This document shows positions 11,543 through 24,981 of a stretch of DNA of 64,000 nucleotides, one piece after another (position 1 is the stretch's first letter; each line of letters begins with the position of its first letter). Source of the DNA: Sympetrum striolatum. Taxonomy: Eukaryota > Arthropoda > Insecta > Odonata > Libellulidae. The notes beneath the pieces are model-generated. The model did not search any database, was not told the origin of the DNA, and saw nothing but the letters and a program-made list of their open reading frames with translations. The position numbers and the translations under genes were made by a program. Location: NCBI GenBank assembly GCA_947579665.1, contig CANPUZ010000068.1:124001-188000 (forward strand). Reading direction: 5' to 3'.

Positions 11543-13443
11543 GGAGAATTTCACCAAAATTTTAATTTTATTCCTATGTTTTGCCTTAGTATTAGTTATT
11601 ATCTAAGATATGATCGAAAAAAGCTTCTAAAACGGATAATTTCACAGAAATTTCAATTTTTTTCCTCTGTTTTGCCTTAGTTTTCATCATTTTGCCAAGA
11701 TATTATCGAAAAGAGCACAAAAAACGGATACTTTCCCAAAAATTTAAATTTTTTTCCCCTATATTTGACCTTAGTTTTCTTGATTCTGACTTGATATGAT
11801 CGAAAAAAGCTTCTAAAACGGATAATTTCACAGAAATTTCAATTTTTTTCCGCTGTTTTGCCTTAGTTTTCATCATTTTGCCAAGATATTATCGAAAAAA
11901 GCACAAAAAACGGATACTTTCCCAAAAATTTAAATTTTTTTCCCCTATATTTGACCTTAGTTTTCTTGATTCTGACTTGATATGATCGAAAAAAGCTTCT
12001 AAAACGGATAATTTCACAGAAATTTCAATTTTTTCCGCTGTTTTGCCTTAGTTTTCATCATTCTGCCAAGATATGATCGAAAAAAGCACAAAAAACGGAT
12101 AATGTCACCAAATTTAAATTTTTTTCCTCTAATTTGCCTTAGTTATTTTCATTCTGACTTGATATGATCGAAAAAAGCTTCTAAAACGGATAATTTCACA
12201 GAAATTTCAATTTTTTTCCTCTGTTTTGACTTAATTTTCATGATTTTGCCAAGATATGATCGAAAAAACAACAAAAAACGGATAATTTCACCGAAATTTT
12301 AATTTTATTCTTCTGTTTTGCCTTAGTTTTAGTGATTTTTCCAAGACATGATCGAAAAAAGCTTCTAAAACGGATAATTTCACAGAAATTTCAATTTTTT
12401 TACCAAGATATGATCGAACAAAGCTCAAAAAACGGATTATTTCACCGAAAATTTTAATTTTATTCTTCAGTTTTGCCTTAGTTTTAGTGATTTTTCCATG
12501 ATATGATCGAAAAAAGCTTCTAAAACGGATAATTTCACAGAAATTTCAGTTTCTTTCCACTGTTTTGCCTTAGTTTTAGTGATTTTTCCAAGATATGATC
12601 GAAAAAAGCTTCAAAAACGGATAATTTCACAGAAATTTCAATTTTTTTCCTCTATTTTGCCTTAGTTTTATTCATTCTGACTTGATATGATCGAAAAAAG
12701 CTTCAGAAACGGATAATTTCACAGAAATTTCAATTTTTTCCTCTGTTTTGCCTTAATTTTCGGGATTTTGCCAAGATATGATCGAAAAAATTCAAAAAAA
12801 GGATAATTTCACCGAAATAATAATTTTATTCATCTGCTTTGCCTTAGTTTTAGTCATTTTTCCAAGATATGATCGAAAAAAGCTTTTAAAACGGATAATT
12901 TTACATAAATTTCAATTTTTTTCCTCTGTTTTGCCTTAGTTTTCATCATTTTGCCAAGATATGATCGAAAAAAGCTTCAAAAACGGATAATTTCACAGAA
13001 ATTTCAATTTTTTTCCTCTATTTTGCCTTAGTTTTATTCATTCTGACTTGATATGATCGAAAAAAGCTTCAGAAACGGATAATTTCACAGAAATATTCAA
13101 TTTTTTCCTCTGTTTTGCCTTAATTTTCGGGATTTTGCCAAGATATGATCGAAAAAATGCAAAAAAAGGATAATTTCACCGAAATAATAATTTTATTCAT
13201 CTTCTTTGCCTTAGTTTTAGTCATTTTTCCAAGATATGATCGAAAAAAGCTTTTAAAACGGATAATTTTACATAAATTTCAATTTTTTTCCTCTGTTTTG
13301 CCTTAGTTTTCATCATTTTGCCAAGATATGATCGAAAAAAGCACAAAAAACGGATAATTTCACCAAAATTTAAATTTTTTTCCTCTATTTTGCCTTAGTT
13401 TTCTCGATTCTGACTTGATATGATCGAAAAAACCACAAAAAAC
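11543..13443 (+). repeat. 1,442-type HOR with two internal duplications
   Basis: This copy begins with m1 at 11543 and keeps the HOR order, but the m3-m4 dimer is present twice (11726-11911 and 11912-12096) and the four monomers m11-m14 are present twice (12619-12984 and 12985-13351). Monomer m15 (13352) then joins the P block. Both m3 copies are entered through a gatattatcg core (t for g), a private variant also seen at 54,6xx-54,8xx. The unit therefore shows copy-number change at both dimer and tetramer scale. Confidence 0.88.
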
Positions 13444-16143
13444 GGATAATTTCACCGAAATTTTTATTTTATTCCTATGTTTTGCCTTAGTTTTAGTGAT
13501 ATTTCCAAGATATGATCGAGAAAAGCTTCTAAATCGGATAATTTCACAGAAATTTCAATTATTTTCCTCTGTTTTGCCTTTGTTTTCATAATTTTGCCAA
13601 GATATGATCGAAAAAATCACAATAAACGGATAATTTCACCAAAATTTAATTTTTTTTCCTCCATTTTGCCTTAGTTTTCTTCATTCTGACTTGATATGAT
13701 CGAAAAAAGCTTCAAAAACGGATAATTTCACAGGAATTTCAATTTTTTTTATCTGTTTTGCCTTAATTCTCGTGATTTTGGCCAAGATATGATCGAAAAA
13801 GCACAAAAAACGGATAATTTAAACGAAATTTTAATTTTATTCCTCTGTTTTTCCTTAGTTTCAGTTATTTTTCCAAAATATGATCGAAAAAAGCTTCTAA
13901 AACGGATAATTTCACAAAATTTCAATTTTTATGCCAAGATATGATCGAACAAAGAACAAAAAACGGATAATTTCACAGAAATTTCAATTTTTATCCCCTG
14001 TTTTGCATTAGTTTTCATCATTTTGCCAAGATATGATCGAAAAAAGCACAAAAAACGGATAATGTCACCAAAATTTAAATTTTTTTCCTCTATTTTGCCT
14101 TATTTATTTTGATTTTGACTTGATATGATCGAAAAAAGCTTCTAAAACGGATATTTTCACAGAAATTTCGAATTTTTTTCCTCTGTTTTGACTTAGTTTT
14201 CTCTTATTCTGACCTGATATGATCGAAAAAACCACAAAAAACGGATAATTTCATCGAAATTTTAATTTTATTCCTATGTTTTGCCTTAGTTTTAGTGATT
14301 TTTCCAAGATATGATCGAAAAAAGCTTCTAAAACTGATAATTTCACAGAAATTTCAATTGTTTTCCTCTGTTTTGCCTTAGTTTTCATCATTTTGCCAAG
14401 ATATGATCGAAAAAAGCACAAAAAACGGATAATTTCACCTAAATTTTTATTTTATTACTCTGTTTTGCCTTAGTTTAAGTAATTTTTCCAAGATATGATC
14501 GAAAAAAGCTTCTAAAACGGATAATTTCGCAGAAATTTCAATTGTTTCCCTCTGTTTTATCTTTGTTTTCATAATTTTGCCAAGATTTGATCGAAAAAAG
14601 CACAAAAAACGGATAATTTCACCAAATTTTAAATTTTTTTCCTCTATTTTGCCTTAGTTTTCTTCATTCTGACTTGATATGAAGGAAAAGAGCTTCTAAA
14701 ACGGATAATTTCACAGGAATTTCAATTTTTTTTATCTGTTTTGCCTTAATTCTCGTGATTTTGGCCAAGATATGATCGAAAAAGCACAAAAAACGGATAA
14801 TTTAAACGAAATTTTAATTTTATTCCTCTGTTTTGCCTTAGTTTTAGTAATTTTTCCAAGATATGATCGAAAAAAGCTTCTAAAACGGATAATTTCACAA
14901 AATTTTAATTTTTTTGCCAAGATATGATCGAACAAAGAACAAAAAACGGATAATTTCACAGAAATTTCAATTGTTATCCTCTGTTTTGCCTTTGTTTTCA
15001 TAATTTTGCCAAGATATGATCGAAAAAAGCACAAAAAACGGATACTTTCCCAAAAATTTAAATTTTTTTCCTCTATATTTGACCTTAGTTTTCTTGATTC
15101 TGACTTGATATGAACGAAAAAAGTTTCTAAAACGGATAATTTTACAGAAATTTCAATTTTTTTCCAATGTTTTTCCTTAGTTTTCATCATTTTGCCAAGA
15201 TATGATCGAAAAAAGCACAAAAAACGGATAATGTCACCAAAATTTAAATTTTTTTCCTCTAATTTGCCTTAGTTATTATGATTTTGACTTGATATGATCG
15301 AAAAAAGCTTCTAAAACGGATAATTTCACAGAAATTTCAATTTTTTTCCTCTGTTATGACTTAATTTTCATGATTTTGACAAGATATGATCGAAAAAACC
15401 ACACAAATCGGATAATTTCACCGAAATTTTCATTTTATTCTTCTGTTTTGCCTTAGTTTTTGTGATTTTCCCAAGATATGATCGAAAAAAGCTTCTAAAC
15501 CGGATAATTTCACAGAAATTTCAGTTTTTTTCCACTGTTTTGCCTTAGTTTTAGTGATTTTTTCAAGATATGATCGAAAAATGCTTCAAAAACGGATAAT
15601 TTCACAGAAATTTCAATTTTTTTCCTCTATTTTGCCTTAGTTTTATTCATTCTGACTTGATATGATCGAAAAAAGCTTCAGAAACGGATAATTTCACAGA
15701 AATTTCAATTTTTTCCTCTGTTTTGCCTTAATTTTCGGGATTTTGCCAAGATATGATCGAAAAAATTCAAAAAAAGGATAATTTCACCGAAAGAATAATT
15801 TTATTCATCTGCTTTGCCTTAGTTTTAATCATTTTCCCTAGATATGATCGAAAAAAGCTTTTAAAACGGATAATTTCACAAAAATTTCAATTTTTTTCCT
15901 CTGTTTTGCCTTAGTTTTCATCATTTTGCCAAGATATGATCGAAAAAAGCACAAAAAACGGATAATTTCACCAAGATTTAAATTTTTTTCCTCTATTTTG
16001 CCTTAGTTTACTTGATTATGACTTGATATGATCGAAAAAAGCTTCTAAAACGGATAATTTCACAGAAATTACAATTTTTTTCCTCTATTTTGCCTTAGTT
16101 TTCGTGATTTTGCCAAGATATGATCGAAAAAATCACAAAAAAC
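13444..16143 (+). repeat. P block, copy 1
   Basis: Mixed monomers entered through a ccacaaaaaac head. From 13,352 to about 14,650 the block is colinear with the P' block at offset 44,087 (13401/57488, 13601/57688, 14584/58671); from about 14,670 to 16,144 the offset is 44,701. The 614-bp step is extra sequence in P'. An atypical gatatgaaggaaaagag core sits near 14680. The tail of the block (14732-16143) also matches the P block at the left edge of the window. Confidence 0.82.
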
Positions 16144-17306
16144 GGAGAATTTCACCAAAATTTTAATTTTATTCCTATGTTTTGCCTTAGTATTAGTTAT
16201 TTATCTAAGATATGATCGAAAAAAGCTTCTAAAACGGATAATTTCACAGAAATTTCAATTTTTTTCCTCTGTTTTGCCTTAGTTTTCATCATTTTGCCAA
16301 GATATGATCGAAAAAAGCACAAAAAACGGATAATTTCACCAAATTTAATTTTTTTTCCTCTAATTTGCCTTAGTTATTTTCATTCTGACTTGATATGATC
16401 GAAAAAAGCTTCTAAAACGGATAATTTCACAGAAATTTCAATTTTTTTCCTCTGTTTTGACTTAATTTTCATGATTTTGCCTAGATATGATCGAAAAAAC
16501 AACAAAAAACGGATAATTTCACCGAAATTTTCATTTTATTCTTCTGTTATGCCTTAGTTTTAGTGATTTTTCCAAGACATGATCGAAAAAAGCTTCTAAA
16601 ACGGATAATTTCACAGAAATTTCAATTTTTTTACCAAGATATGATCGAACAAAGCTCAAAAAACGGATTATTTCACCGAAAATTTTAATTTTATTCTTCA
16701 GTTTTGCCTTAGTTTTAATGATTTTTCCATAATATGATCGAAAAAAGCTTCTAAAACGGATAATTTCACAGAAATTTCAATTTTTTTCCTCTATTTTGCC
16801 TTAGTTTTATTCATTCTGACTTGATATGATCGAAAAAAGTTTCAGAAACGGATAATTTCACAGAAATTTCAATTTTTTCCTCTGTTTTGCCTTAATTTTC
16901 GGGATTTTGCCAAGATATGATCGAAAAAATTCAAAAAAAGGATAATTTCACCGAAATAATAATTTTATTCATCTGCTTTGCCTTAGTTTTAGTCATTTTT
17001 CCATGATATGATCGAAAAAAGCTTTTAAAACGGATAATTTTACATAAATTTCAATTGTTTTCCTCTGTTTTGCCTTAGTTTTCATCATTTTGCCAAGATA
17101 TGATCGAAAAAAGCACAAAAAACGGATAATTTCACCAAAATTTAAATTTTTTTCCTCTATTTTGCCTTAGTTTACTTGATTATGACTTGATATGATCGAA
17201 AAAAGCTTCTAAAACGGATTATTTCACAGAAATTTCAATTTTTTCCTCTATTTTGCCTTAATTTTCGTGATTTTGCCAAGATATGATCGAAAAAATCACA
17301 AAAAAC
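16144..17306 (+). repeat. 1,442-type HOR, shortened copy (1,163 bp)
   Basis: It starts with m1 and m2, then jumps to an m5 form (cggataatttcaccaaattt). Later m10 and m11 are fused: the monomer at about 16750 has the m10 entry but continues with the m11 body and tail. The homologous copy at 60845-62283 keeps an extra m1-m4-type dimer and separate m10 and m11, which accounts for its 276 bp (3 x 92) of additional length. Confidence 0.85.
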
Positions 17307-17953
17307 GGAGAATTTCACCAAAATTTTAATTTTATTCCTATGTTTTGCCTTAGTATTAGTTATTTATCTAAGATATGATCGAAAAAAGCTTCTAAAACGG
17401 ATAATTTCACAGAATTTCAATTTTTTTCCTCTGTTTTGCTTTGTTTTCATCATTTTGCATTTCAAGATATGATCGAAAAAAGCACAAAAAACGGATACTT
17501 TCCAAAAAATTTAAATTTTTTTCCCCTATATTTGACCTTAGTTTTCTTGATTCTGACTTGATATGATCGAAAAAAGCTTCTAAAACGGATAATTTCACAG
17601 AAATTTCAATTTTTTTCCGCTGTTTTGCCTTAGTTTTCATTATTTTGCCAAGATATGATCGAAAAAAGCACAAAAAACGGATAATGTCACCAAATTTAAA
17701 TTTTTTTCCTCTAATTTGCCTTAGTTATTTTCATTCTGACTTGATATGATCGAAAAAAGCTTCTAAAACGGATAATTTCACAGAAATTTCAATTTTTTTC
17801 CTCTGTTTTGACTTAATTTTCATGATTTTGCCAAGATATGATCGAAAAAACAACAAAAAACGGATAATTTCACCGAAATTTTAATTTTATTCTTCTGTTT
17901 TGCCTTAGTTTTAGTGATTTTTCCAAGATATGATCGAAAAAAGCTTCTAAGAC
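17307..17953 (+). repeat. 1,442-type HOR, partial unit m1-m7
   Basis: Monomers m1-m7 in order, ending at the S1 block. Its m2 (17399-17492, 94 bp) is aberrant: cagaatttc lacks one a, ttttgctttg replaces ttttgccttag, and an insertion gives tttgcatttcaagatatg. The same 94-bp monomer occurs at 62376-62469. Confidence 0.87.
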
Positions 17954-20558
17954 GGATAATTTCACTGAAATTTCAATTTTTTTACCAAGATATGATCGAA
18001 CAAAGCTCAAAAAACGGATTATTTCACCGAAAATTTTAATTTTATTCTTCAGTTCTGCCTTAGTTTTAGTGATTTTTCCATGATATGATCGAAAAAAGCT
18101 TCTAAAACGGATAATTTCACAGAAATTTCAATTTTTTTTCCAAGATATGATCGAACAAAGCACAAAAAACGGATAATTTCACCGAAATTTCAAGTTTTTT
18201 CCTCTATTTTACCTTAGTTTTCTTGTTTCTGACTTGATATGATCGAAAAAACCACAAAAAACGGATAATTTCACCGAAATTTTAATTTTATTCCTATGTT
18301 TTGCCTTAGTTTTAGTGATTTTTCCAATATATGATCGAAAAAAGCTTCTAAATCGGATAATTTCACAGAAATTTCAATTGTTTTCCTCTGTTTTGCCTTT
18401 GTTTTCACAATTTTGCCAAATATGATCGAAAAAAGCACAAAAAACGGATAATTTCAGGGAAATTTCAATTTTTTTCCGCTGTTTTGCCTTCGTTTTCATC
18501 ATTTTGCCAAGATATGATCGAAAAAAGCACAAAAAATGGATAATGTCACCAAAATTTAAATTTTTTTCCTCTATTTTGCCTTAGTTATTTTGATTTAGAC
18601 TTGATATAATCGAAAAAAGCTACTAAAACGGATAATTTCACAGAAATTTCAATTTTTTTCCTCTGTTTTGACTTAGTTTTTTCTTATTCTGACCTGATAT
18701 GATCGAAAAAAGCACAAAAAACGGATACTTTCCCAAAAATTTAAATTTTTTTCCTCTATTTTGCCTTAGTTTTCTTCATTCTGACTTGATATGAAGGAAA
18801 AGAGCTTCTAAAACGGATAATTTCACAGAAATTTCAATTTTTTTCCTCTGTTTTGCCTTAATTTTCGTGATTTTGGCCAAGATATGATCGAAAAAAAAAA
18901 AAAACGGATAATTTCAACAAAATTTTAATTTTATTCCTCTGTTTTGCCTTAGTTTTAGTAATTTTTCCAAGATATGATCGAAAAAAGCTTCTAAAACGGA
19001 TAATTTCACAAAATTTCAATTTTTTTGCCAAGATATGATCGAACAAAGAACAAAAAACGGATAATTTCACAGAAATTACAATTGTTTTCCTCTGTTTTGC
19101 CTTTGTTTTCATAATTTTGCCAAGATATGATCGAAAAAGCACAAAAAACGGATACTTTCCCAAAAATTTAAATTTTTTTCCTCTATATTTGACCTTAGTT
19201 TTCTTGATTCTGACTTGATATGATCGAAAAAAGCTTCTAAAACGGATAATTTTACAGAAATTTCAATTTTTTTCCGCTGTTTTGCCTTAGTTTTCATCAT
19301 TTTGCCAAGATATGATCGAAAAAAGCACAAAAAACGGATAATGTCACCAAAATTTAAATTTTTTTCCTCTAATTTGCCTTAGTTATTATGATTTTGACTT
19401 GATATGATCGAAAAAAGCTTCTAAAACGGATAATTTCACAGAAATTTCAATTTTTTTCCTCTGTTATGACTTAATTTTCATGATTTTGCCAAGATATGAT
19501 CGAAAAAACCACACAAATCGGATAATTTCACCGAAATTTTAATTTTATTCTTCTGTTTTGCCTTAGTTTTTGTGATTTTTCCAAGATATGATCGAAAAAA
19601 GCTTATAAAACGGATAATTTCACAGATATTTCAAATTTTTTCCACTGTTTTGCCTTAGTTTCAGTGATTTTTCCAAGATATGATCGAAAAATGCTTCAAA
19701 AACGGATAATTTCACAGAAATTTCAATTTCTTTCCTCTATTTTGCCTTAGTTTTATTCATTCTGACTTGATATGATCGAAAAAAGCTTCAGAAACGGATA
19801 ATTTCACAGAAATTTCAATTTTTTCCTCTGTTTTGCCTTAATTTTCGGGATTTTGCAAAGATATGATCGAAAAAATTCAGAAAAAGGATAATTTCACCGA
19901 AATAATAATTTTATTCATCTGCTTTGCCTTAGTTTTAGTCATTTTCCAAGATATGATCGAAAAAAGCTTTTAAAACGGATAATTTCACAGAAATTTCAAT
20001 TTTTTTCCTCTGTTTTGCCTTAGTTTTCATCATTTTGCCAAGATAATATCGAAAGAAGCACAAAAAACGGATAATTTCACCAAAATTTAAATTTTTTTGC
20101 CAAGATATGATCGAACAAAGCAAAAAAAACGGATAATTTCAACGAAATTTTAATTTTATTCCTCTGTTTTGCCTTAGTTTTAGTAATTTTTCCAGGATAT
20201 GATCGAAAAAAGCTTCTAAAACGGATAATTTCACAAAATTTCAATTTTTTTGCCAAGATATGATCGAACAAAGAACAAAAAACGGATAATTTCACAGAAA
20301 TTTCAATTTTTTTCCGCTGTTTTGCCTTAGTTTTCATCATTTTGCCAAGATATGATCGAAAAAAGCACAAAAAACGGATAATTTCACCAAATTTAATTTT
20401 TTTTCCTCTAATTTGCCTTAGTTATTTTCATTCTGACTTGATATGATCGAAAAAAGCTTCTAAAACGGATAATTTCACAGAAATTTCAATTTTTTTCCTC
20501 TGTTTTGACTTAATTTTCATGATTTTGCCAAGATATGATCGAAAAAACAACAAAAAAC
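17954..20558 (+). repeat. S block 1
   Basis: A long unit with its own order of variants: short cactgaaatttc monomer, ggattat monomer, second short monomer, tcaagttttttcc, a ccac head, cttctaaatcgg, atttcaggg, aaaatggataatgtc, a gatttagacttgatataatcg tail (18592), gatatgaagg core, gttttacagaaa, ccacacaaatcgg, cttataaaac, tttcggga, gataatatcgaaag core and a short monomer at 20069. The same order returns at 24982, 30758, 33642, 38492, in part at 42961, and at 62931. An A14 run at 18891-18904 replaces the usual head. The 20713-20867 part of the next block carries two further short-monomer variants. Confidence 0.82.
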
Positions 20559-21420
20559 GGATAATTTCACCGAAATTTTAATTTTATTCTTCTGTTTTGC
20601 CTTAGTTTTAGTGATTTTTCCAAGATATGATCGAGAAAAGCTTCTAAAACGGATAATTTCACAGAGATTTCAATTTTTTTGCCAAGATATGATCGAACAA
20701 AGCACAAAAAACGGATTATTTCACAGAAAATTTTAATTTTATTCTTCAGTTCTGCCTTAGTTTTAGTGATTTTTCCAAGATATGATCGAAAAAAGCTTCT
20801 AAAACGGATGATTTCACTGAAATTTCAATTTTTTTGCCAAGATATGATCGGAAAAAGGTTTTAAAACGAATAATTACACAGAAATTTCAATTTTTTTCCT
20901 CTGTTTTGCCTTAGTTTTCATCATTTTGCCAAGATATGATCGAAAAAATCACAAAAAACGGATAATTTCACCAAAATTTTAATTTTATTCCTATGTTTTG
21001 CCTTAGTATTAGTTATTTCTCTAAGATATGATCGAAAAAAGCTTCTAAAACGGATAATTTCACAGAAATTTCAATTTTTTTCCTCTGTATTGCCTTAGTT
21101 TTCATCATTTTGCCAAGATATGATCGAAAAAAGCACAAAAAACGGATAATTTCCCAAAAATTTAAATTTTTTTCCCCTATATTTGACCTTAGTTTTCTTG
21201 ATTCTGACTTGATATGATCGAAAAAAGCTTCTAAAACGGATAATTTCACAGAAATTTCAATTTTTTTCCGCTGTTTTGCCTTAGTTTTCATCATTTTGCC
21301 AAGATATGATCGAAAAAAGCACAAAAAACGGATAATGTCACCAAATTTAAATTTTTTTCCTCTAATTTGCCTTAGTTTTAGTAATTTTTCCAGGATATGA
21401 TCGAAAAAAGCTTCTAAAAC
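20559..21420 (+). repeat. 954-type HOR, T variant, copy 1 (ends in a fused monomer)
   Basis: Order: acaac monomer, short (20651), ggattatttcacag, short (20806), ttttaaaac, atcac with gttatttctctaag, ctgtattgcc, cggataatttccc, ccgctg, ataatgtcacc. The last monomer (21330-21420) starts as ataatgtcacc but ends with the tail ttttagtaatttttccagg, which belongs to S-type sequence, so an exchange took place inside this monomer without loss of register (91 bp). A second copy starts 1,935 bp downstream. Confidence 0.82.
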
Positions 21421-22493
21421 GGATAATTTCACAAAATTTCAATTTTTTTGCCAAGATATGATCGAACAAAGAACAAAAAACGGATAATTTCACAGAAATT
21501 TCAATTTTTTTCCGATGTTTTGCCTTCGTTTTCATCATTTTGCCAACATATGATCGAACAAAGAACAAAAAACGGATAATATCACAGAAATTACAATTGT
21601 TTTCCTCTGTTTTGCCTTTGTTTTCATCATTTTGCCAAGATATGATCGAAAAAAGATTTTAAAACGGATAATTTCACAGAAATTTCAATTTTTTTCCTCT
21701 GTTCTGCCTTAGTTTTCATCATTTTGCCAAGATAATATCGAAAGAAGCACAAAAAACGGATAATTTCACCAAAATTTAAATTTTTTTCCTCTATTTTGCC
21801 TTAGTTTACTTGATTATGACTTGATATGATCGAAAAAAGCTTCTAAAACGGATAATTTCACAGAAATTACAATTTTTTCCTCTATTTTGCCTTAATTTTC
21901 CTGATTTTGCGAAGATATGATCGAAAAAATCACAAAAAACGGATAATTTCACCAAAATTTTAATTTTATTCCTATGTTTTGCCTTAGTATTAGTGATTTA
22001 TCTAAGATATGATCGAAAAAAGCTTCTAAAACGGATAATTTCACAGAAATTTCAATTTTTTTCCTCTGTTTTGCCTTAGTTTTCATCTTTTTGCCAAGAT
22101 ATGATCGAAAAAAGCACAAAAAACGGATATATTCCCAAAAATTTAAATTTTTTTCCCCTATATTTGACCTTAGTTTTCTTGATTCTGACTTGATATGATC
22201 GAAAAAAGCTTCTAAAACGGATAATTTCACAGAAATTTCAATTTTTTTCCGCTGTTTTGCCTTAGTTTTCATCATTTTGCCAAGATATGATCGAAAAAAG
22301 CACAAAAAACGGATAATTTCACCAAATTTAATTTTTTTTCCTCTAATTTGCCTTAGTTATTTTCATTCTGACTTGATATGATCGAAAAAAGCTTCTAAAA
22401 CGGATAATTTCACAGAAATTTCAATTTTTTTCCTCTGTTTTGACTTAATTTTCATGATTTTGCCAAGATATGATCGAAAAAACAACAAAAAAC
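21421..22493 (+). repeat. S-like segment between two 954-type units
   Basis: Short caaaatttc monomer, two gaacaaagaac-head monomers, a gattttaaaacgg monomer, the gataatatcgaaag core, tttacttgattatg, acagaaattac, an atcac monomer with gtgatttatctaag, a catcttttt tail and a cggatatattccc monomer (about 22127). The cggatatattccc marker recurs near 27870, 41300 and 45262, each time next to S-type sequence. Confidence 0.75.
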
Positions 22494-23539
22494 GGATAAT
22501 TTCACCGAAATTTTAATTTTATTCTTCTGTTTTGCCTTAGTTTTAGTGATTTTTCCAAGATATGATCGAGAAAAGCTTCTAAAACGGATAATTTCACAGA
22601 GATTTCAATTTTTTTGCCAAGATATGATCGAACAAAGCACAAAAAACGGATTATTTCACAGAAAATTTTAATTTTATTCTTCAGTTCTGCCTTAGTTTTA
22701 GTGATTTTTCCAAGATATGATCGAAAAAAGCTTCAAAAACGGATGATTTCACTGAAATTTCAATTTTTTTGCCAAGATATGATCGAAAAAAGCTTTTAAA
22801 ACGAATAATTTCACAGAAATTTCAATTTTTTTCCTCTGTTTTGCCTTAGTTTTCATCATTTTGCCAAGATATGATCGAAAAAATCACAAAAAACGGATAA
22901 TTTCACCAAAATTTTAATTTTATTCCTATGTTTATCCTTAGTATTAGTTATTTCTCTAAGATATGATCGAAAAAAGCTTCTAAAACGGATAATTTCACAG
23001 AAATTTCAATTTTTTTCCTCTGTATTGCCTTAGTTTTCATCATTTTGCCAAGATATGATCGAAAAAAGCACAAAAAACGGATAATTTCCCAAAAATTTAA
23101 ATTTTTTTCCCCTATATTTGACCTTAGTTTTCTTGATTCTGACTTGATATGATCGAAAAAAGCTTCTAAAACGGATAATTTCACAGAAATTTCAATTTTT
23201 TTCCGCTGTTTTGCCTTAGTTTTCATCATTTTGCCAAGATATGATCGAAAAAAGCACAAAAAACGGATAATGTCACCAAATTTAAATTTTTTTCCTCTAA
23301 TTTGCCTTAGTTATTTTGATTCTGACTTGATTTGATCGAAAAAAGCTTCTAAAACGGATAATTTCACAGAAATTTCAATTTTTTTCCTCTGTTTTGACTT
23401 AATTTTCATGATTTTGCCAAGATATGATCGAAAAAACAACAAAAAACGGATAATTTCACCGAAATTTTAATTTTATTCTTCTGTTTTGCCTTAGTTTTAG
23501 TGATTTTTCCAAGACATGATCGAAAAAAGCTTCTAAAAC
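22494..23539 (+). repeat. 954-type HOR, T variant, copy 2
   Basis: A complete 954-bp unit runs from the acaac monomer at 22494 to the next acaac monomer at 23448, with nine full and two short monomers (22586 and about 22741). It is nearly identical to 20559-21375. After one further acaac monomer it passes into a 1,442-type unit at the short m8. Confidence 0.87.
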
Positions 23540-24981
23540 GGATAATTTCACAGAAATTTCAATTTTTTTACCAAGATATGATCGAACAAAGCTCAAAAAA
23601 CGGATTATTTCACCGAAAATTTTAATTTTATTCTTCAGTTTTGCCTTAGTTTTAGTGATTTTTCCATGATATGATCGAAAAAAGCTTCTAAAACGGATAA
23701 TTTCACAGAAATTTCAGTTTCTTTCCACTGTTTTGCCTTAGTTTTAGTGATTTTTCCAAGATATGATCGAAAAAAGCTTCAAAAACGGATAATTTCACAG
23801 AAATTTCAATTTTTTTCCTCTATTTTGCCTTAGTTTTATTCATTCTGACTTGATATGATCGAAAAAAGCTTCAGAAACGGATAATTTCACAGAAATTTCA
23901 ATTTTTTCCTCTGTTTTGCCTTAATTTTCGGGATTTTGCCAAGATATGATCGAAAAAATTCAAAAAAAGGATAATTTCACCGAAATAATAATTTTATTCA
24001 TCTGCTTTGCCTTAGTTTTAGTCATTTTTCCAAGATATGATCGAAAAAAGCTTTTAAAACGGATAATTTTACATAAATTTCAATTTTTTTCCTCTGTTTT
24101 GCCTTAGTTTTCATCATTTTGCCAAGATATGATCGAAAAAAGCACAAAAAACGGATAATTTCACCAAAATTTAAATTTTTTTCCTCTATTTTGCCTTAGT
24201 TTACTTGATTATGACTTGATATGATCAAAAAAAGCTTCTAAAACGGATAATTTCACAGAAATTATAATTTTTTTCCTCTATTTTGCCTTAATTTTCGTGA
24301 TTTTGCCAAGATATGATCGAAAAAATCACAAAAAACGGAGAATTTCACCAAAATTTTAATTTTATTCCTATGTTTTGCCTTAGTATTAGTTATTTATCTA
24401 AGATATGATCGAAAAAACCTTCTAAAACGGATAATTTCACAGAAATTTCAATTTTTTTCCTCTGTTTTGCCTTAGTTTTCATCATTTTGCAAAGATATGA
24501 TCGAAAAAAGCACAAAAAACAGATACTTTCCAAAAAATTTAATTTTTTTTCCCCTATATTTGACCTTAGTTTTCTTGATTCTGACTTGATATGATCGAAA
24601 AAAGCTTCTAAAACGGATAATTTCACAGAAATTTCAATTTTTTTCCGCTGTTTTGCCTTAGTTTTCATCATTTTGCCAAGATATGTTCGAAAAAAGCACA
24701 AAAAACGGATAATGTCACCAAATTTAAATTTTTTTCCTCTAATTTGCCTTAGTTATTTTGATTCTGACTTGATATGATCGAAAAAAGCTTCTAAAACGGA
24801 TAATTTCACAGAAATTTCAATTTTTTTCCTCTGTTTTGACTTAATTTTCATGATTTTGCCAAGATATGATCGAAAAAACAACAAAAAACGGATAATTTCA
24901 CCGAAATTTTAATTTTATTCTTCTGTTTTGCCTTAGTTTTAGTGATTTTTCCAAGATATGATCGAAAAAAGCTTCTAAAAC
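23540..24981 (+). repeat. 1,442-bp HOR, full-length unit in the phase m8 to m7
   Basis: From the short m8 at 23540 through m9-m16, m1 (24337) and m2-m7 to the next short monomer at 24982 is exactly 1,442 bp, the same length as the units at 3392 and 4834 although it lies about 20 kb away and between other block types. It carries single changes such as aacagata for aacggata near 24530. Confidence 0.92.

Noticed and set aside
14732..15220. Minus-strand open reading frame of 162 codons (repeated at 59433-59921), and similar frames of 100-160 codons such as 43198-43680 and 25761-26195
   Set aside because: The peptide is only the satellite read backwards: the same K/F/S/I-rich phrase recurs because 92 bp (and 62 bp) leave remainder 2 on division by 3, so one frame passes through all three phases of the monomer. 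There is no codon bias, domain or gene context, and lengths change with each indel.
18891..18904. A14 run as a poly(A) tail of a retroposed element
   Set aside because: It replaces the usual head of a B-type monomer inside a normal S block, with no inserted sequence or target-site duplication. Run-length growth explains it.
21375..21400. Boundary of an inserted mobile element at the abrupt change of block type
   Set aside because: Both sides are satellite, and the junction monomer keeps its normal length (91 bp). Exchange between satellite units is sufficient.
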